Shown here one piece after another: positions 31,266-41,594 of a DNA stretch of 64,000 nt (its first letter is position 1; each line of letters starts with the position of its first letter). Below the pieces are notes generated by a model that searched no databases, was not told where the DNA came from, and worked only from the letters and a program-made list of their open reading frames with translations. Source of the DNA: Pinguiococcus pyrenoidosus (taxonomy: Eukaryota > Sar > Pinguiophyceae > Pinguiochrysidales > Pinguiochrysidaceae). The stretch spans positions 1-64,000 of the forward strand of contig JAAMXY010004291.1 of assembly GCA_019677205.1 (NCBI GenBank), written 5' to 3'. A program made the translations under genes and the position numbers.

Positions 31266-33472
31266 TCATGGCATTTGGACGGGCCCAGGGCGAGCTATGG
31301 AACTAACGTACGCTAATGAAGCGTCCGGGAAGTCGCCAGTGAGATCCCGACGCGCTGGAACTGCTTCAAAGCGGCAGACGTCGCAACGCTTCCGACGATT
31401 TGACGCCCTCAAGCTTTCCTCCGTCGAGCTCAGTTTGGGCTCGCACCTGGGCACAACCGCCGATCTGTATCTAGATGGAGCCATGGACGGTCGCACGGCT
31501 GCCTTAAACTTGTCGCCCATGGCGTCGAAGCCTTGCATCCATTGCTCGCTGATCTTGCGGAAGTTGGAAGCTGCAGATGCTGCTGATGTGGAGAGCGCCT
31601 TGGTGCTCCGTGGGTCCCCGTCTTCGTATCCGATCACCACGACCTGCGGCTCTGGGATGGAATCTCGCAAGGAGAAGGTTTCGTCCAAGGAGTCTTGTGC
31701 GAGCAGCTTTTCCACCTCTTCGTACTCGCAGCTCAGTCCTGGTGGAGTGGCGTCTCCCGATAGCCCGAGAGGCTTGCGCAGATCGCCGTCCTCGTCCAGG
31801 GGCGTGAAAACGACCGCTGCTCTCAGGAAGGCGTCACGCTCGTCGGCCTCGGTTGCGACTTTGCTGTCTGGGCACGTTGCCGACCGCAGCTTCATTCTGT
31901 AGAGCAACGACATGGTGGTGTGAGACGAAGACTGCTGCACACGATGGAGAGATCCGTTCCGACCTCTGATATGGGATACCTTCGTCGCTGCCTGCTCTTC
32001 TGCTTCTCATACTCAGCGTCATCCCGAGCCTCCCGCCTCGCGCGTTCCGCCATGAACCGAGACACTTGGTGATGGAGAGCGTCCCTGGCATCTCCGCCAG
32101 CGGGCGCGGTCCACGCGCCAACGTTCTGGCTCGGGGTTTTACGTCCACCCTTCGAACTTAAGCGACGCGGCGATCGCTCAGGGCGCTCGCACTGCTTTTC
32201 GTCGGCTAGGAGAGCGTCAAACTCTACAGCAGGGAGTTGACTTCGTTTCCGAGCGTTTCTCCGTGGCATCCTCATCTCTTGCCCATGCCCTGCAGCAGCT
32301 GCTCTGGCTGCCTCGGACGCCTTGCGTGAAGGTGCAAGACGGTCGGGGCGACTTGTACCCTTCGCTTCACGTCTTGGTCTTCTCCTTGTTTTGCCTTCCC
32401 TTTCCACTGGTTTGCAAGACGCGGGTGCAGGTGCAGGCGCAGGTCTGAAGGCCTCCTTCGAGAATCGCTTGATGGCATCCGTTCCCTCCGGTGACGTCCA
32501 GGAGAGCGCCAGGCACGGGGAGTCATCCAATGCGGTTGGCGAAGAAGCGACACAGTGCCGCGTAGCCTTGCGCCCTTTGCGAGTCCGCACTGGCCTCGAG
32601 TCTTTGCGCTCCTCCGAGTTCACGTCCGCCTTCATCTCTGGCCCCGGAGACGCCCGAACGGTGCCTTTGCGCGGCGTCGTTCGAAAGATGACCCTCAGTT
32701 CGTCGCCATCCGCTTGAAATCCGTCCGGTGTCGCAGCGCTCGCGGGAGCTCGACCTGGAGACGTTCTCACTTCGCTCGACCCTCCACCTGGCGAGTACGT
32801 CGGCGGGCGTCTCTGGGGACTGCGCGTCACGGCTTCATCAGAGAGGAGGTGTTGGGCGACTCGGTTCGCCGGTGGTCTCCTGATCCTCCGCCCCGCGCGC
32901 AAGCCAGCTGAAGCCTGTCTTTTAGAAGTGGCGAACTCGCTCGGTGGACTGCTCGCACCGGAACTGGACGCGCTGCTCCTCGCGTGTCTCACCTTGAGAG
33001 GAGACTTTAGATTCGCGACGGATGCGGGGACATCCTCCCTGGGGCGCCTGCGCTTCTTCGGTGATCTCAGATGAGCGAAGCTCAACGGCATGTCAGGAGG
33101 TGCTTGATCACAGGCGCTTGCGCTTGCGCTTGCGCTTGTCTCACGCGCACGCTTCGGCGCTCGCTTGGGCGCTCTCTTCGTTGCGGACTCGTCAGAGCGC
33201 ATTCGCTTCCTCTCCGCATACTTCGCCCGCACCGACATTCGCGACGGTTCTGAGGGAGGCGAGGAGCTCTTGGTCTTCGGGGGCTGCCTCGGCGATCCGA
33301 GGAGCCCCAAAGAGCATATGGAGATCATGTCCGCGAACTTCATCCTGTCACACGGCACCCAAGCCGAGTCTTGAGGCTGGCGCGCGGGCCACGCGCGGCG
33401 CCCCGCTTGATCGGCCCCGTCCACGCGCTCGGACTCCTCAGGGTTCTTCCTCGCGAGTCGATGGCCACACAC
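31266..33472 (-). CDS. Basic, Ser/Pro/Arg-rich protein of unknown function
   Basis: Two exons, 31980-33472 and 31266-31896, joined by an 83-nt GT-AG intron that restores a single frame of up to about 707 aa. A Met at 33343 (MKFADM) may be the true start. The long first part is highly basic and disordered, with many SP/TP dipeptides and several short blocks of the form L-x-SP-x-K/R (LLGSPRQ, LRSPKKRRR, LKSPLKV). The C-terminal 210 residues look more folded (VFTPLDEDGDLRKPLGL, EVEKLLAQDS, QVVVIGYEDGDP, FRKISEQWMQGFDAMGDKF). No known domain recognised. Nuclear localisation and CDK phosphorylation are guesses from composition. Confidence 0.6.
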
Positions 33473-34585
33473 AGCCCCAAACGAAATCGGTGGGACAGGT
33501 AGAGACAGCGCGGAGATGGGCAGAGCTGTGGGGAGAGCGGGTGCTGCTTCGTCCTGCGCTCTTCGGTCGGGATAGGTGTTTCGAACTTTGAACCCAGTGG
33601 CGGGAAATCGGACCGCTGTGCCGCTGTATCGCCATGTGTTAGCTTGACGTTGACAATGTCAAACCGTAATCCAATGAATGTGGTCAAGGAGGGAATTGCA
33701 TTCTTTCAGCCAGTCAGTTCTCTGCAGCTGTGGCTGGCCGCTGTACACCACCCACGCATCCACTCCACGAGCTCCGAAGCAAAAGCGAATATCAAATCTG
33801 CTATCTTATGGAAAGACGAGCACAACGGAAGCCTGTGCACTGACCCAATCCAATCCACTTCAATCCCGCCGAACTCTGGAACCCCCTTGATTGGCCACCG
33901 GCGCATTTCCCAACCTTCCAGCCGTCACAAGTGACATGCCGGATTCCTTGATTTGGGATTCCAATATTCCATTTCGCAGCCGCTGGTTTCCCCGCTGTGG
34001 CAAGCGAACATAAGGACGACGAAGTAGGCACCTGTCATAAACGGACCAATGGTGGCCGGCGAGAGCGCTGCGCACGCATGGAAACGTCAACACGGATCGC
34101 CCAAGAGTTCGTCGCTCTCTTGGTGGGACGAAAGGGGTGCAACTCTAAATTATTCAGATGCTCAAGTTATATTTGGGAATCACCAATCTGTCCAGTCCCA
34201 GCGCTACTTGAAGTATATTGGATCCCATCTCTCGTTTCTATGGCCCACCAACCTCAAAATTTCTTGAACCCATTTCGCAATCTGAGGCGTCTCTATTTCG
34301 CCATAGGTCCGGCCTGCTGAGAAGCGAGTGGAGTAGTTTCGTCAGATCCCGCGCCAGGGCGCTTCTTGCTCCGCCTTCACACTCCGTGGAGCCCAAATCC
34401 GTTCTCGGCGCCGTGCCCCAAGCCCCTCCGACCAAGTCGACGCACCTAATCGACTACCAAGGCTCTCGTTTCGTTGAGCGTGCTTCGGCGCTGTGCGCGG
34501 AGAAGACTTGGCCGTGGCAGCGGAGGAGAAGTGCATGAGCTTCTGATCTTGCCGAGGCCAGAGAGCGTCGGGGCCGCAGCTTCCG
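33473..34585. other. Divergent intergenic region with CCAAT boxes
   Basis: About 1.1 kb between two opposed genes, less GC-rich than the flanking exons. CCAAT lies at 33671-33675, 33845-33849 and 33850-33854, and ATTGG at 33890-33894. No gene recognised. Confidence 0.5.
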
Positions 34586-36462
34586 ATGTGCGAGCGCCTG
34601 AGCCTCGCGTCCAAGCGACGCCGGCTCGACGGCCCGAGCTTGGGCGTCGCGGAGTCCCAGGAAGACGCCAAGGACTTGTCACCGACCGAGGTGAAGGCGG
34701 ACGGAGACGACTGCGGCTTACCAGGACCGCCGCGGGAGCAAGTCCGCAGAGTGTACCTGTGCCCTCGCATGGTGGAGGTGCACGTGGGCGACAACGGTTG
34801 CAAGCACGCGACCTCCACCGACATCGCCAGATCGCACCCCAAAGCCTTCAGCGCGGACTTCCACCTGGAGAAGGAGTTCTGTCCGCCCGAGAATACGGTA
34901 CGCCCAGGCCAGGCCGCCCAGCAGCCGAGGAACTTGCCAAGAAGGGGTCTCACGCGGCCTTCGCTAGGGCAATGGGGAGAGCGGGGACATGCACATCATG
35001 AGGCACCTGGAAGAAGGCACGGAGACCTTCGCCATCGTCGAGCACATCATTGACACCGCCGCGGCGCTGACAGCAGCGGTCGGCAAGGAAGTCCGCGACG
35101 TGCCCGACAGCCTCTGGACGGGCTCCCTGCTGCATACGCTCTTTGGCCTGGAGGCGAACGACTCGGAGAACCTCAGCCGCCAGCTGACGCTCCTGCTGAG
35201 GTGCGAAGCCACGAGGGACAGGACGTGGCACGCGCGCAGAATTTTTCACGGCTCACCCTCCCCCAAATCCTCAGGGCTGCGGCCATCGAGTTGAGAGCAC
35301 AGCCAACCGTCGTGCACGCCCACGCGCCTGCGAAGGTCTTCGGAGACATCCACGGCCAGCTCCGGGACCTCCTGCTTCTGTTCCGCGAGTTTGGAATGCC
35401 GTGCCACCGGACCGGAGACATCGAGATCGCCCAGTATGTTTTCAACGGGGACTGGGTCGACCGCGGCCTGCACCAGCTCGAGACCGTGGTCGTCCTCCTG
35501 GCCTTGAAAGCGCGATATCCGAGGAGCGTCTGGCTCGTCCGGGGGAACCACGAGTCCTCCGAGATGAACAAGAGCATGACCAAGACGGGCCACCGCGGCT
35601 TCGACGTCGATGTCCTCGACAAGTTCAAGACGCAAGCCGCGGCTCAGGACATCTTCAGAAAGTGCCATCAGGTCTTCAGCTACCTGCCCTTCGCTTGCCT
35701 CATAGACGACGCCATCTTGGTTCTCCATGGCGGGATCGGGGACGGCGAATGGGATCTGGCCGAGCTGGCCAAAGTTCAACGCCCGATCTCCGACCATGAC
35801 ATTGCGCGGTCCAACCTTTTAACACAGGTACGCCCGTCCAAAGCCGTTGCCAAGCGAAGACGAAGACCAGACCAGACCAGACCAGACCAGACCAGACCAG
35901 ACCAGATCAGAGCACTTCCTCCCTCGATCCCTTTCTTCCGCTCGCGTATTCTACTTCTGACATGTTGCTTTCCTTCAAACCTTCGTAGATTCTTTGGTCG
36001 GATCCCGATGAGCAGGGGGACCGACCCAAGGCGCAGGGTGTCCACGAGAACCCAAGGGGGGCTTCGATACTCGCGTTTGGTCCGGACATAACGAAGAAGT
36101 TCTGCCATCGGAACGCGCTCCGCATGGTCATCCGGAGCCACGAGTATGTCCCCGAGGGCTTCCGCTGGGCGCACGGCGGGCGACTTCTAACTGTATTCAG
36201 TGCGAGGGACTACGACTTCGACCCAAGCACAAACACCTGCGAGCAGAACGACGGTAAGAGCATCTGCGAAACCATGGCGGTGGTCCACCTGGCGTGATAT
36301 GTCCTTCCCTTAGGGGCGATCTTGTACGTGACCCGAGAACAGGAGTACGACCCACTTGCGTTTGACGACTCGAGAAGCGGTCAGAGTGAAGGCAGTGACC
36401 TCTTGAAGTATGACTACTCTCTAAAGGTCACGGCGAAGGTTCTTCATCGCCGAGGTACATAA
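34586..36462 (+). CDS. PPP-family Ser/Thr phosphatase with unusual N-terminal region
   Basis: Five exons: 34586-34897, 34980-35200, 35275-35827, 35989-36253, 36314-36462; 499 aa. The metallophosphatase core is complete: VFGDIHGQ, FNGDWVDRG, VWLVRGNHES, LVLHGGIG, ILWSDPDEQG, MVIRSHEYVPEGF and FSARDYDF. These cover the metal-binding and phosphate-binding residues. The FNGD-VDRG and the RGNHE..EMN pattern resemble the PP5/PPEF(PP7) branch. The segment between RGNHE and the next helix (KSMTKTGHRGFDVDVLDKF) departs from the usual YGF-containing sequence. The first 180 residues contain no TPR or EF-hand that I can see but do have a predicted helical stretch (FAIVEHIIDTAAALTAAVG). Splicing between exons 2 and 3 skips an alternative frame present in the genomic sequence. 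Coordinates of exon 2 may be off by one base. Confidence 0.87.
35866..35907. repeat. (ACCAG)n pentanucleotide repeat in phosphatase intron
   Basis: About eight tandem ACCAG units in the third intron (35828-35988) of the PPP phosphatase gene, ending in a degenerate ATCAG copy. Confidence 0.9.
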
Positions 36463-36475
36463 AAACTCTCTCTCC

Positions 36476-36476
<1 letters not shown>

Positions 36477-36530
<54 letters not shown>

Positions 36531-36543
36531 CGCGCGTGTGTGA
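36477..36543. repeat. Compound (TG)n(CG)n(TG)n microsatellite
   Basis: An uninterrupted TG tract switches to CG and back to TG within 67 bp, starting 15 bp after the phosphatase stop, so it probably lies in the 3' UTR. Alternating purine-pyrimidine sequence of this kind can adopt Z-DNA. Confidence 0.95.
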
Positions 36544-36785
36544 GTGGTCGTGTCCAGCCTGTTAATTCCCTTCGGCGCTGAAGAAGTGGCGAAGTGAAGA
36601 CACGAAAAGACGAAGAATTGAGCTGGTGCGAAGCCCGCCCTGACGGGTGTCTTGACGAATGTGTGCCGATGGTGTGGTCGTGACAAGGACCACACGGATC
36701 CTGCGCTATATGAGTGAACCTGGAAACGGGATAGTCAAACGATGTCAACATGGATCGCTGTCTTTTGCCTCTATGCATCTTCGCG

Positions 36786-37451
36786 TCACGACTTCGTACA
36801 TCGCTGCAAGCCCAGGCCGCCACATGACATCGCAAGAAGGAAGTAGATGATCAGCAAGACAACCACCAGGCCCAGGCTGCAATAGACGTATCTGTGCCGA
36901 ACCAGTGCGCAGCGCAACTTGCGAGACTGGTACCAAAAGAGGTCTCCCTGACTGCGAAGCTCCTCGGACTTCTCCACCAGCAGCTGAATTTTCTCCCCTC
37001 GCTCAAGCAAGTTATCGATGTTCTCCACCATGACACTCTTGGCCGCTTCCAGCTTCGCCCTGGTGCTGGTCAAGCCATCCGCATCGGGCAAGTCGCCGCT
37101 CCACGCGCGCATGCGCGCCCGCATGATCGGCGCGAAGGTCTGGTCGAGTTCGTACGCCTTGGCCGCCGCACCTTCCTCGCCACAGGTGTCCCAGAATCGG
37201 CCTCTGAGGTCCTCTAGGAACAAGAACGGCAGACGCCGCTGCGCCGCGCATTCCGCCACGCAGAGAAACGTGATGCCCTGGTCGTTCAGCACATGGTACG
37301 CCACTTGCTCGTCGTAGACGTAGCTCAGACGGCCTTCCTTCTCCGGCAGGCGGCTCAGGACGAGACGGGTGACCGGCGCCACGTTGCCGCGAGCCTCCTC
37401 ATGCTCGGCCAGCACCGTCGTGCCTCTGGCCACCACGGCGTACAGCAGCAT
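36786..37451 (-). CDS. VAMP7-like longin R-SNARE
   Basis: Single exon, 221 aa, from the ATG at 37451 (MLLYAVVARGTTVLAEH), which starts a typical longin domain (about residues 1-120, with VYDEQVAYHVLNDQGITFLCVAE). The R-SNARE motif follows, with the zero-layer Arg in NLLERGEKIQLLVEKSEELR, then a C-terminal membrane anchor (YCSLGLVVVLLIIYFLLAM) and a short Cys-containing tail. VAMP7/VAMP72 proteins drive fusion at late endosomes, vacuole or plasma membrane. The open frame continues 345 bases upstream, but that part lacks similarity and overlaps the promoter of the EF-hand gene. Confidence 0.95.
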   Translation of the reverse strand: MLLYAVVARGTTVLAEHEEARGNVAPVTRLVLSRLPEKEGRLSYVYDEQVAYHVLNDQGITFLCVAECAAQRRLPFLFLEDLRGRFWDTCGEEGAAAKAYELDQTFAPIMRARMRAWSGDLPDADGLTSTRAKLEAAKSVMVENIDNLLERGEKIQLLVEKSEELRSQGDLFWYQSRKLRCALVRHRYVYCSLGLVVVLLIIYFLLAMSCGGLGLQRCTKS

Positions 37452-37722
37452 CCGCGCGCGGTCCGAGCGAAGCGGGAGGGAGGAGCGCCGAATTTCTGCG
37501 GAACCCACAGCGCTCCGGATCGAAAATGAGACTCGGATCGCTCCTGTGCGTCCCAGGGTCGTGGAGTGCCGTTTTTCTCCCCGTCGCTTCTTCTTCTTCT
37601 TTTGGAGCTTTGCGGAGCCGACCCAACAACGATCCCGTGGCGTGACCAGCAGCGCGGTGCGAGAGCGAAGTTTTGCGAGTTCGGGGGAGTATCCTTGAAG
37701 AAAAGACACGAGGGGTATCAAC
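37452..37722. promoter_or_regulatory. Compact divergent promoter, VAMP7-like and EF-hand genes
   Basis: Only 271 bp separate the two opposed start codons. It must contain both promoters. A purine/pyrimidine-skewed run (TTCTTCTTCTTC near 37588-37600) is the only evident sequence feature. Confidence 0.55.
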
Positions 37723-38700
37723 ATGACGGAAGGGGCCTTTGAGCTGCCCGAGGAGGAAGACATCGCCGAGGTGCGTCGGCGTTGCGTTGGTGTCACAAGG
37801 ATGGATTAGCACCTTGGGGCAAGTCGAAGAACCCGAATGAAGAAACAGGGCAAAGACCCCCCCCCAAAAAGAATTCGGCGGCGCTCTGACTTCGTATGCA
37901 AGTGCTGAACATGAATATCTTACGCCTTGCTGTCTTGCCGTGCAGCTGGGCAAGCTCTTTCAAGTCTACGACGAGAGCGGCGAAGGATCGATCGACATCG
38001 CAGACTTTGGTACTACTTCTCCTCTCCGGTTATGGGACTGCCCTCTCTGTGGCTTTCCCGCTTCCCCAACCCTTTCCCGCTCCCTCAACTCTGCAATCCG
38101 AAACATGAACATCAGGACATGTCTTGGCGCGGATGGGGCAGAACCTGGGACAGCCCGAGATTGAGGCGATTCTCTCCGAGGTTGACGCGAACAACAATGG
38201 CAAGCTAGATTTTGCCGAGTTCTTGACGCTCATGGTCCGCAAGGACGTGGAGTTTGATGTGGTCGCGAATGTCAAGACCGCCTTCCGGACGCTGGATCCT
38301 TCTGGAAGTGGAGTTGTCCCTACCGAGAAAGTTAAGGAGATCCTGAGGTGAGCAAAGCATCCGCCCGTGTCCATCAGAACTTGGTGCATCCGCAGCAATC
38401 AATCCAATTGACAAAGAAAAAAGTAATCGTGGTCGGTTTGGCTTCACCGAAGGTCCCAGAAGCTCGAAATCAACAACGAGGACATGAATCTTGTTCTGGA
38501 GAGCGCTGGGGTAAGTCTCTGAGCAGCATCGCCACTTCAGATGTGCCCCTCGAGACGTGCCCCTCGAGACGTGCCCCTCGAGATGCGCCCCTTGAGATGC
38601 GTCCCTGAGCTAGATATGTGCATGCTGCTTGTAGGTTTTGGGCTCATCTGAGATCGACTACGATTTCTTTGTCACCGCCACTTTCTCGAGGCCGAGGTGA
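37723..38700 (+). CDS. Calmodulin/centrin-like EF-hand protein with one canonical loop
   Basis: Five short exons: 37723-37770, 37946-38009, 38116-38347, 38453-38510, 38635-38700; 155 aa, the length of a four-EF-hand protein. Loop 1 (DESGEGSIDIAD) is close to consensus but ends in Asp. Loop 2 (DANNNGKLDFAE) is canonical for calcium. Loop 3 (DPSGSGVVPTEK) and loop 4 (around SSEIDYDFF) lack key acidic positions. Spacing and segments such as VLARMGQNLGQPEIEAILSEVD and VKTAFRTLD match calmodulin/centrin. The protein probably keeps one or two calcium sites. Which subfamily it belongs to cannot be decided by eye. Confidence 0.87.
38543..38602. repeat. 15-bp tandem repeat in EF-hand gene intron
   Basis: Four decaying copies of a unit like gtgcccctcgagac in the last intron (38511-38634) of the EF-hand gene. 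Confidence 0.8.
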
Positions 38701-39353
38701 ATGCGAAAGTACGGCGAAATGGCTGCCGCTGGTTCGTCCTAAATCCGCAACTTGTTCGTTTCTGTTGCTGGGACCCCGGAAATGCTGTCCTCTGCTGCTC
38801 ATTCTGCACAAGTTCACAAGGCGTTCCAACACATCCCACTTTTCTAGGAGGAGACCCCTCAATCTTCAACCCCTCCTGCACTCGTTCCACGTCGCCCTGG
38901 GTGGGAGAAGGGCTGTCTATTTTCCACCGGGAGCTCAACGAGCCTCACAGACTCTCTCTTAAGTAGCGCATGACTCCCGTATGCTCCGCCTGCTCCGTCA
39001 CCTTCATGCCCCCTCCGTCCCCGTAATCGGCCGAGGTGCAAGGGCTTGTCAAGGAACCAGAAGGATGGTGCAGATAAGTGCTGTCCTTCAATCGGTGATC
39101 TTCCGGCCTCCGGCAAGCACCTCGGCTACTTTTGCTAAAGGGAGGTCAGGAACATTCGTACGTGATGCGGTGCTATTCGTTCAGTCCGTTTCCTGGAGAC
39201 ATCGAGAGCGAAGCTGGTGGCCTCACCTTTGACTGCACGGGACCCGCGTATCGGCGGGCTGGATACGGTCTCAGGATCGGCTTCGCCTGGCGCCGAGAAG
39301 CGAGGGAAGAAGAACATGTCAGCCGCTGCATATGGTGGATGCACTTGAAGAGT
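38701..39353. other. Convergent intergenic space
   Basis: About 650 bp between the stops of the EF-hand gene (+) and the MFS transporter (-). Short open frames here show no similarity and no codon pattern that I can support. Confidence 0.45.
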
Positions 39354-40978
39354 CTACGCTGAGCTTCCTACCATTCGATCTGCATCGCTGGCCGGAGTGA
39401 GCTCCTTGAGGAACAGAACCGCCACAACAAGCGCGGAGACAAACAGCACGGTGCTCACGCCGAAATCAAGGTAGGTCTGCCAGTCGACCACGTCGAGGAG
39501 CCACACCGCACTGAAGGGTCCAAGGGTGCGAGGAATTGCTCCGACAGCCAGCATGATGCCCATCCACACACCCTGTGGTCCAGGGCCCAAGACATTGCTG
39601 AACACGCCCAAAGTTACGTTCCTGCGTACGCGCCCAAGTCAAAAAGACAGATGCCAAAGGTGAGCAGCGGATCAGAACGAGAGGAAGAAGCGTCACAGCG
39701 TCACAGCTGCAGCGTCTCGCACCTGCCAAAGGGGAAAGCGATGGTGATCAGCGCAAAGCCAATCAGGAAGCGCCACAGGCTTAGAGTTGTCCTCGGGTCG
39801 TCGGCGGCATCTCCGGCGTCTCCGGCTTGCTCCTCCCAGCTTGAGGGTATGTCGATCAGCAGCACTGATCCAGCAATGCCAACGACAAGGCTGAAGAGCA
39901 GCAGTGTCTGGTCTTCGAACTGCCGGGTGAGGAACTTGACGCACAGCGCTGAGAAGAGCGACAGAACCCCCGCGCCGACGAAAAGCAGGTCAACTTCGAG
40001 AGGCGTCCAGTCGTATATTCGCATGGCCAGGGGCGTGGTGATCGTCTCTTGGACGGCAAAACTGTAGAAGTGCACGAAGAAGATCCAGAGGCAGACGGCG
40101 AGGCCGATCACGCTTCGCTTTGCGCCGCCCGTGGGAGACGACATATCGTCCGCAGAAACCGATCGCGCGTCGTTGCGGACTTCGCCAGCGAAGCACAGGC
40201 TCGTTACCAGCGCCATGACCAAGGTCACGAGCAGTATGAAGAATCCCGGCGCATTGTACATGTCAACGTCGATGCCAAAGACTGAAAATCCGTCCGATCC
40301 GATGGCCGTAAACGCCGCACCAAAGCAGGGCCCCATGATAAAACCTAGGAAGCTCCTTTAGCCCCAAGTCTGGCGCCTACGCTCGCCAGGCAGCATGGCC
40401 GCTTCCATTTCCCATGGATGCACACAGGGAGCAACATACCAAGAACCACGTAAGTGCTGAGCGTCGCCGTAAGCTCCGTACGGCGTTCCGGCTCCACCGC
40501 GGCGCTCAGGTAGGCTTGCTCGATCGTCTGCTGGCCGCCGGTCCAAAGCCCTTGAATGGCCCTTGCCCAGAACACCATCCAGGGGGACTCGCACCAGTCC
40601 GCCGCCGCATAGATGGCGCTTCCCACCGCCCCAACCTAAGCGGGATTCACAGATACGAGCCGTGTTATCCACATCCACGATGCCTTCATCCACGTCCGAT
40701 GGGCTCCTCACCAATATACAACTGATCATCGCGACGCGCGGGCCTTGGCCGCCCGGAAGCCGCTCAAGAAGCTCGTTGTACATCCTGCCGAAGGCCACCG
40801 AGCCGATCATCTCCCCCACGCTGTAGATCGCCACCACCCAGGGCAGAAACGACAGGTCTCCGTGGATCTGCTCCAGATAGGGCGCCAGCGACGGCATGAT
40901 GATGCTGAAGCTGACGCACGCGAAGAAGATGTTCACGAAGAACACGGGGAGCCAGGAATATGACACCTCCTTCTTCAT
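39354..40978 (-). CDS. Major facilitator superfamily transporter, MFSD8/CLN7-like
   Basis: Four exons: 40712-40978, 40440-40635, 39723-40344, 39354-39621; 450 aa. The start at 40978 is followed directly by TM1 (WLPVFFVNIFFACVSFSIIMPSLAPYL). MFS loop A corresponds to GEMIGSVAFGRMYNELLER, a relaxed form of G-x3-D-R/K. TM4-5 contain FWARAIQGLWTGGQQTIEQAYL with the two-glycine turn and an E. A central hydrophilic loop (VRNDARSVSADDMSSPTGG) separates the two six-helix halves. The C-terminal half includes WMGIMLAVGAIPRTLGPF, very like the lysosomal MFSD8 pattern. The substrate is unknown; an endolysosomal or vacuolar location is inferred from the subfamily. It is divergent from the GT47 gene. Confidence 0.85.
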
Positions 40979-41594
40979 CCTGCAGAGTGACTCGCGGCGT
41001 AAGCACTCTCTCTCTCTACGCTGCGTCAAAGAGAGCGCACAGAGTTGTACCCATTCAGAAGCGGCTGCTTCTCTCCGTCCGCCTGCGCCATCCTGGCACA
41101 AAGCCGGCTTCTGCAGCGCCGATACCGTCGTGCTTCGCGGGCGAAGAGGAGAAAACGGCGAGAAGCGGCGCGTTGGGGCGCGGGGCGCACGAGGGAAGCT
41201 CTCCAAGTCACCGTAACCACAGCAGCAGCAGCGCTTCCACGGGAATCAGCTGACCAGAGGCAGCGCAAAAGTTCGCGCCAAAATCGGAATCTTCGCGTTC
41301 AAATCGCGACTTTCAAAGCAGTTGTACCTTGTTTTGGGTTATGGCCGTTGGCGCGGAAATCTTCAAGCCCTGCAGATGGCTGATGAGCGTGGCGGCGGCG
41401 AGGTGGCCGGAAGGGCCCCACTTGAGCTCTGTGGCGGTGGCGGCCGGACGAGCCAGTGGTGAGGGTTTCCAACGAGCTCTCAAAACCGAGGAAAAAAACC
41501 TTCTCGACGGTGTGACTTGCGGTGGTGAATCGGGTTAAAGACGAAAATCTGGGGCTGCCGGTGTGTCACGTGTAGAGAAAAAAAGACGGTCGGC
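40979..41594. promoter_or_regulatory. Divergent space between MFS transporter and GT47
   Basis: 616 bp with no supported gene; it must contain both promoters. GC-rich near the transporter and A-rich directly before the GT47 ATG. Confidence 0.45.

Noticed and set aside
37452-37796. 115-residue N-terminal extension of the VAMP7-like protein
   Set aside because: The longin domain starts exactly at the Met encoded at 37451, and the extension overlaps the start of the divergent EF-hand gene.
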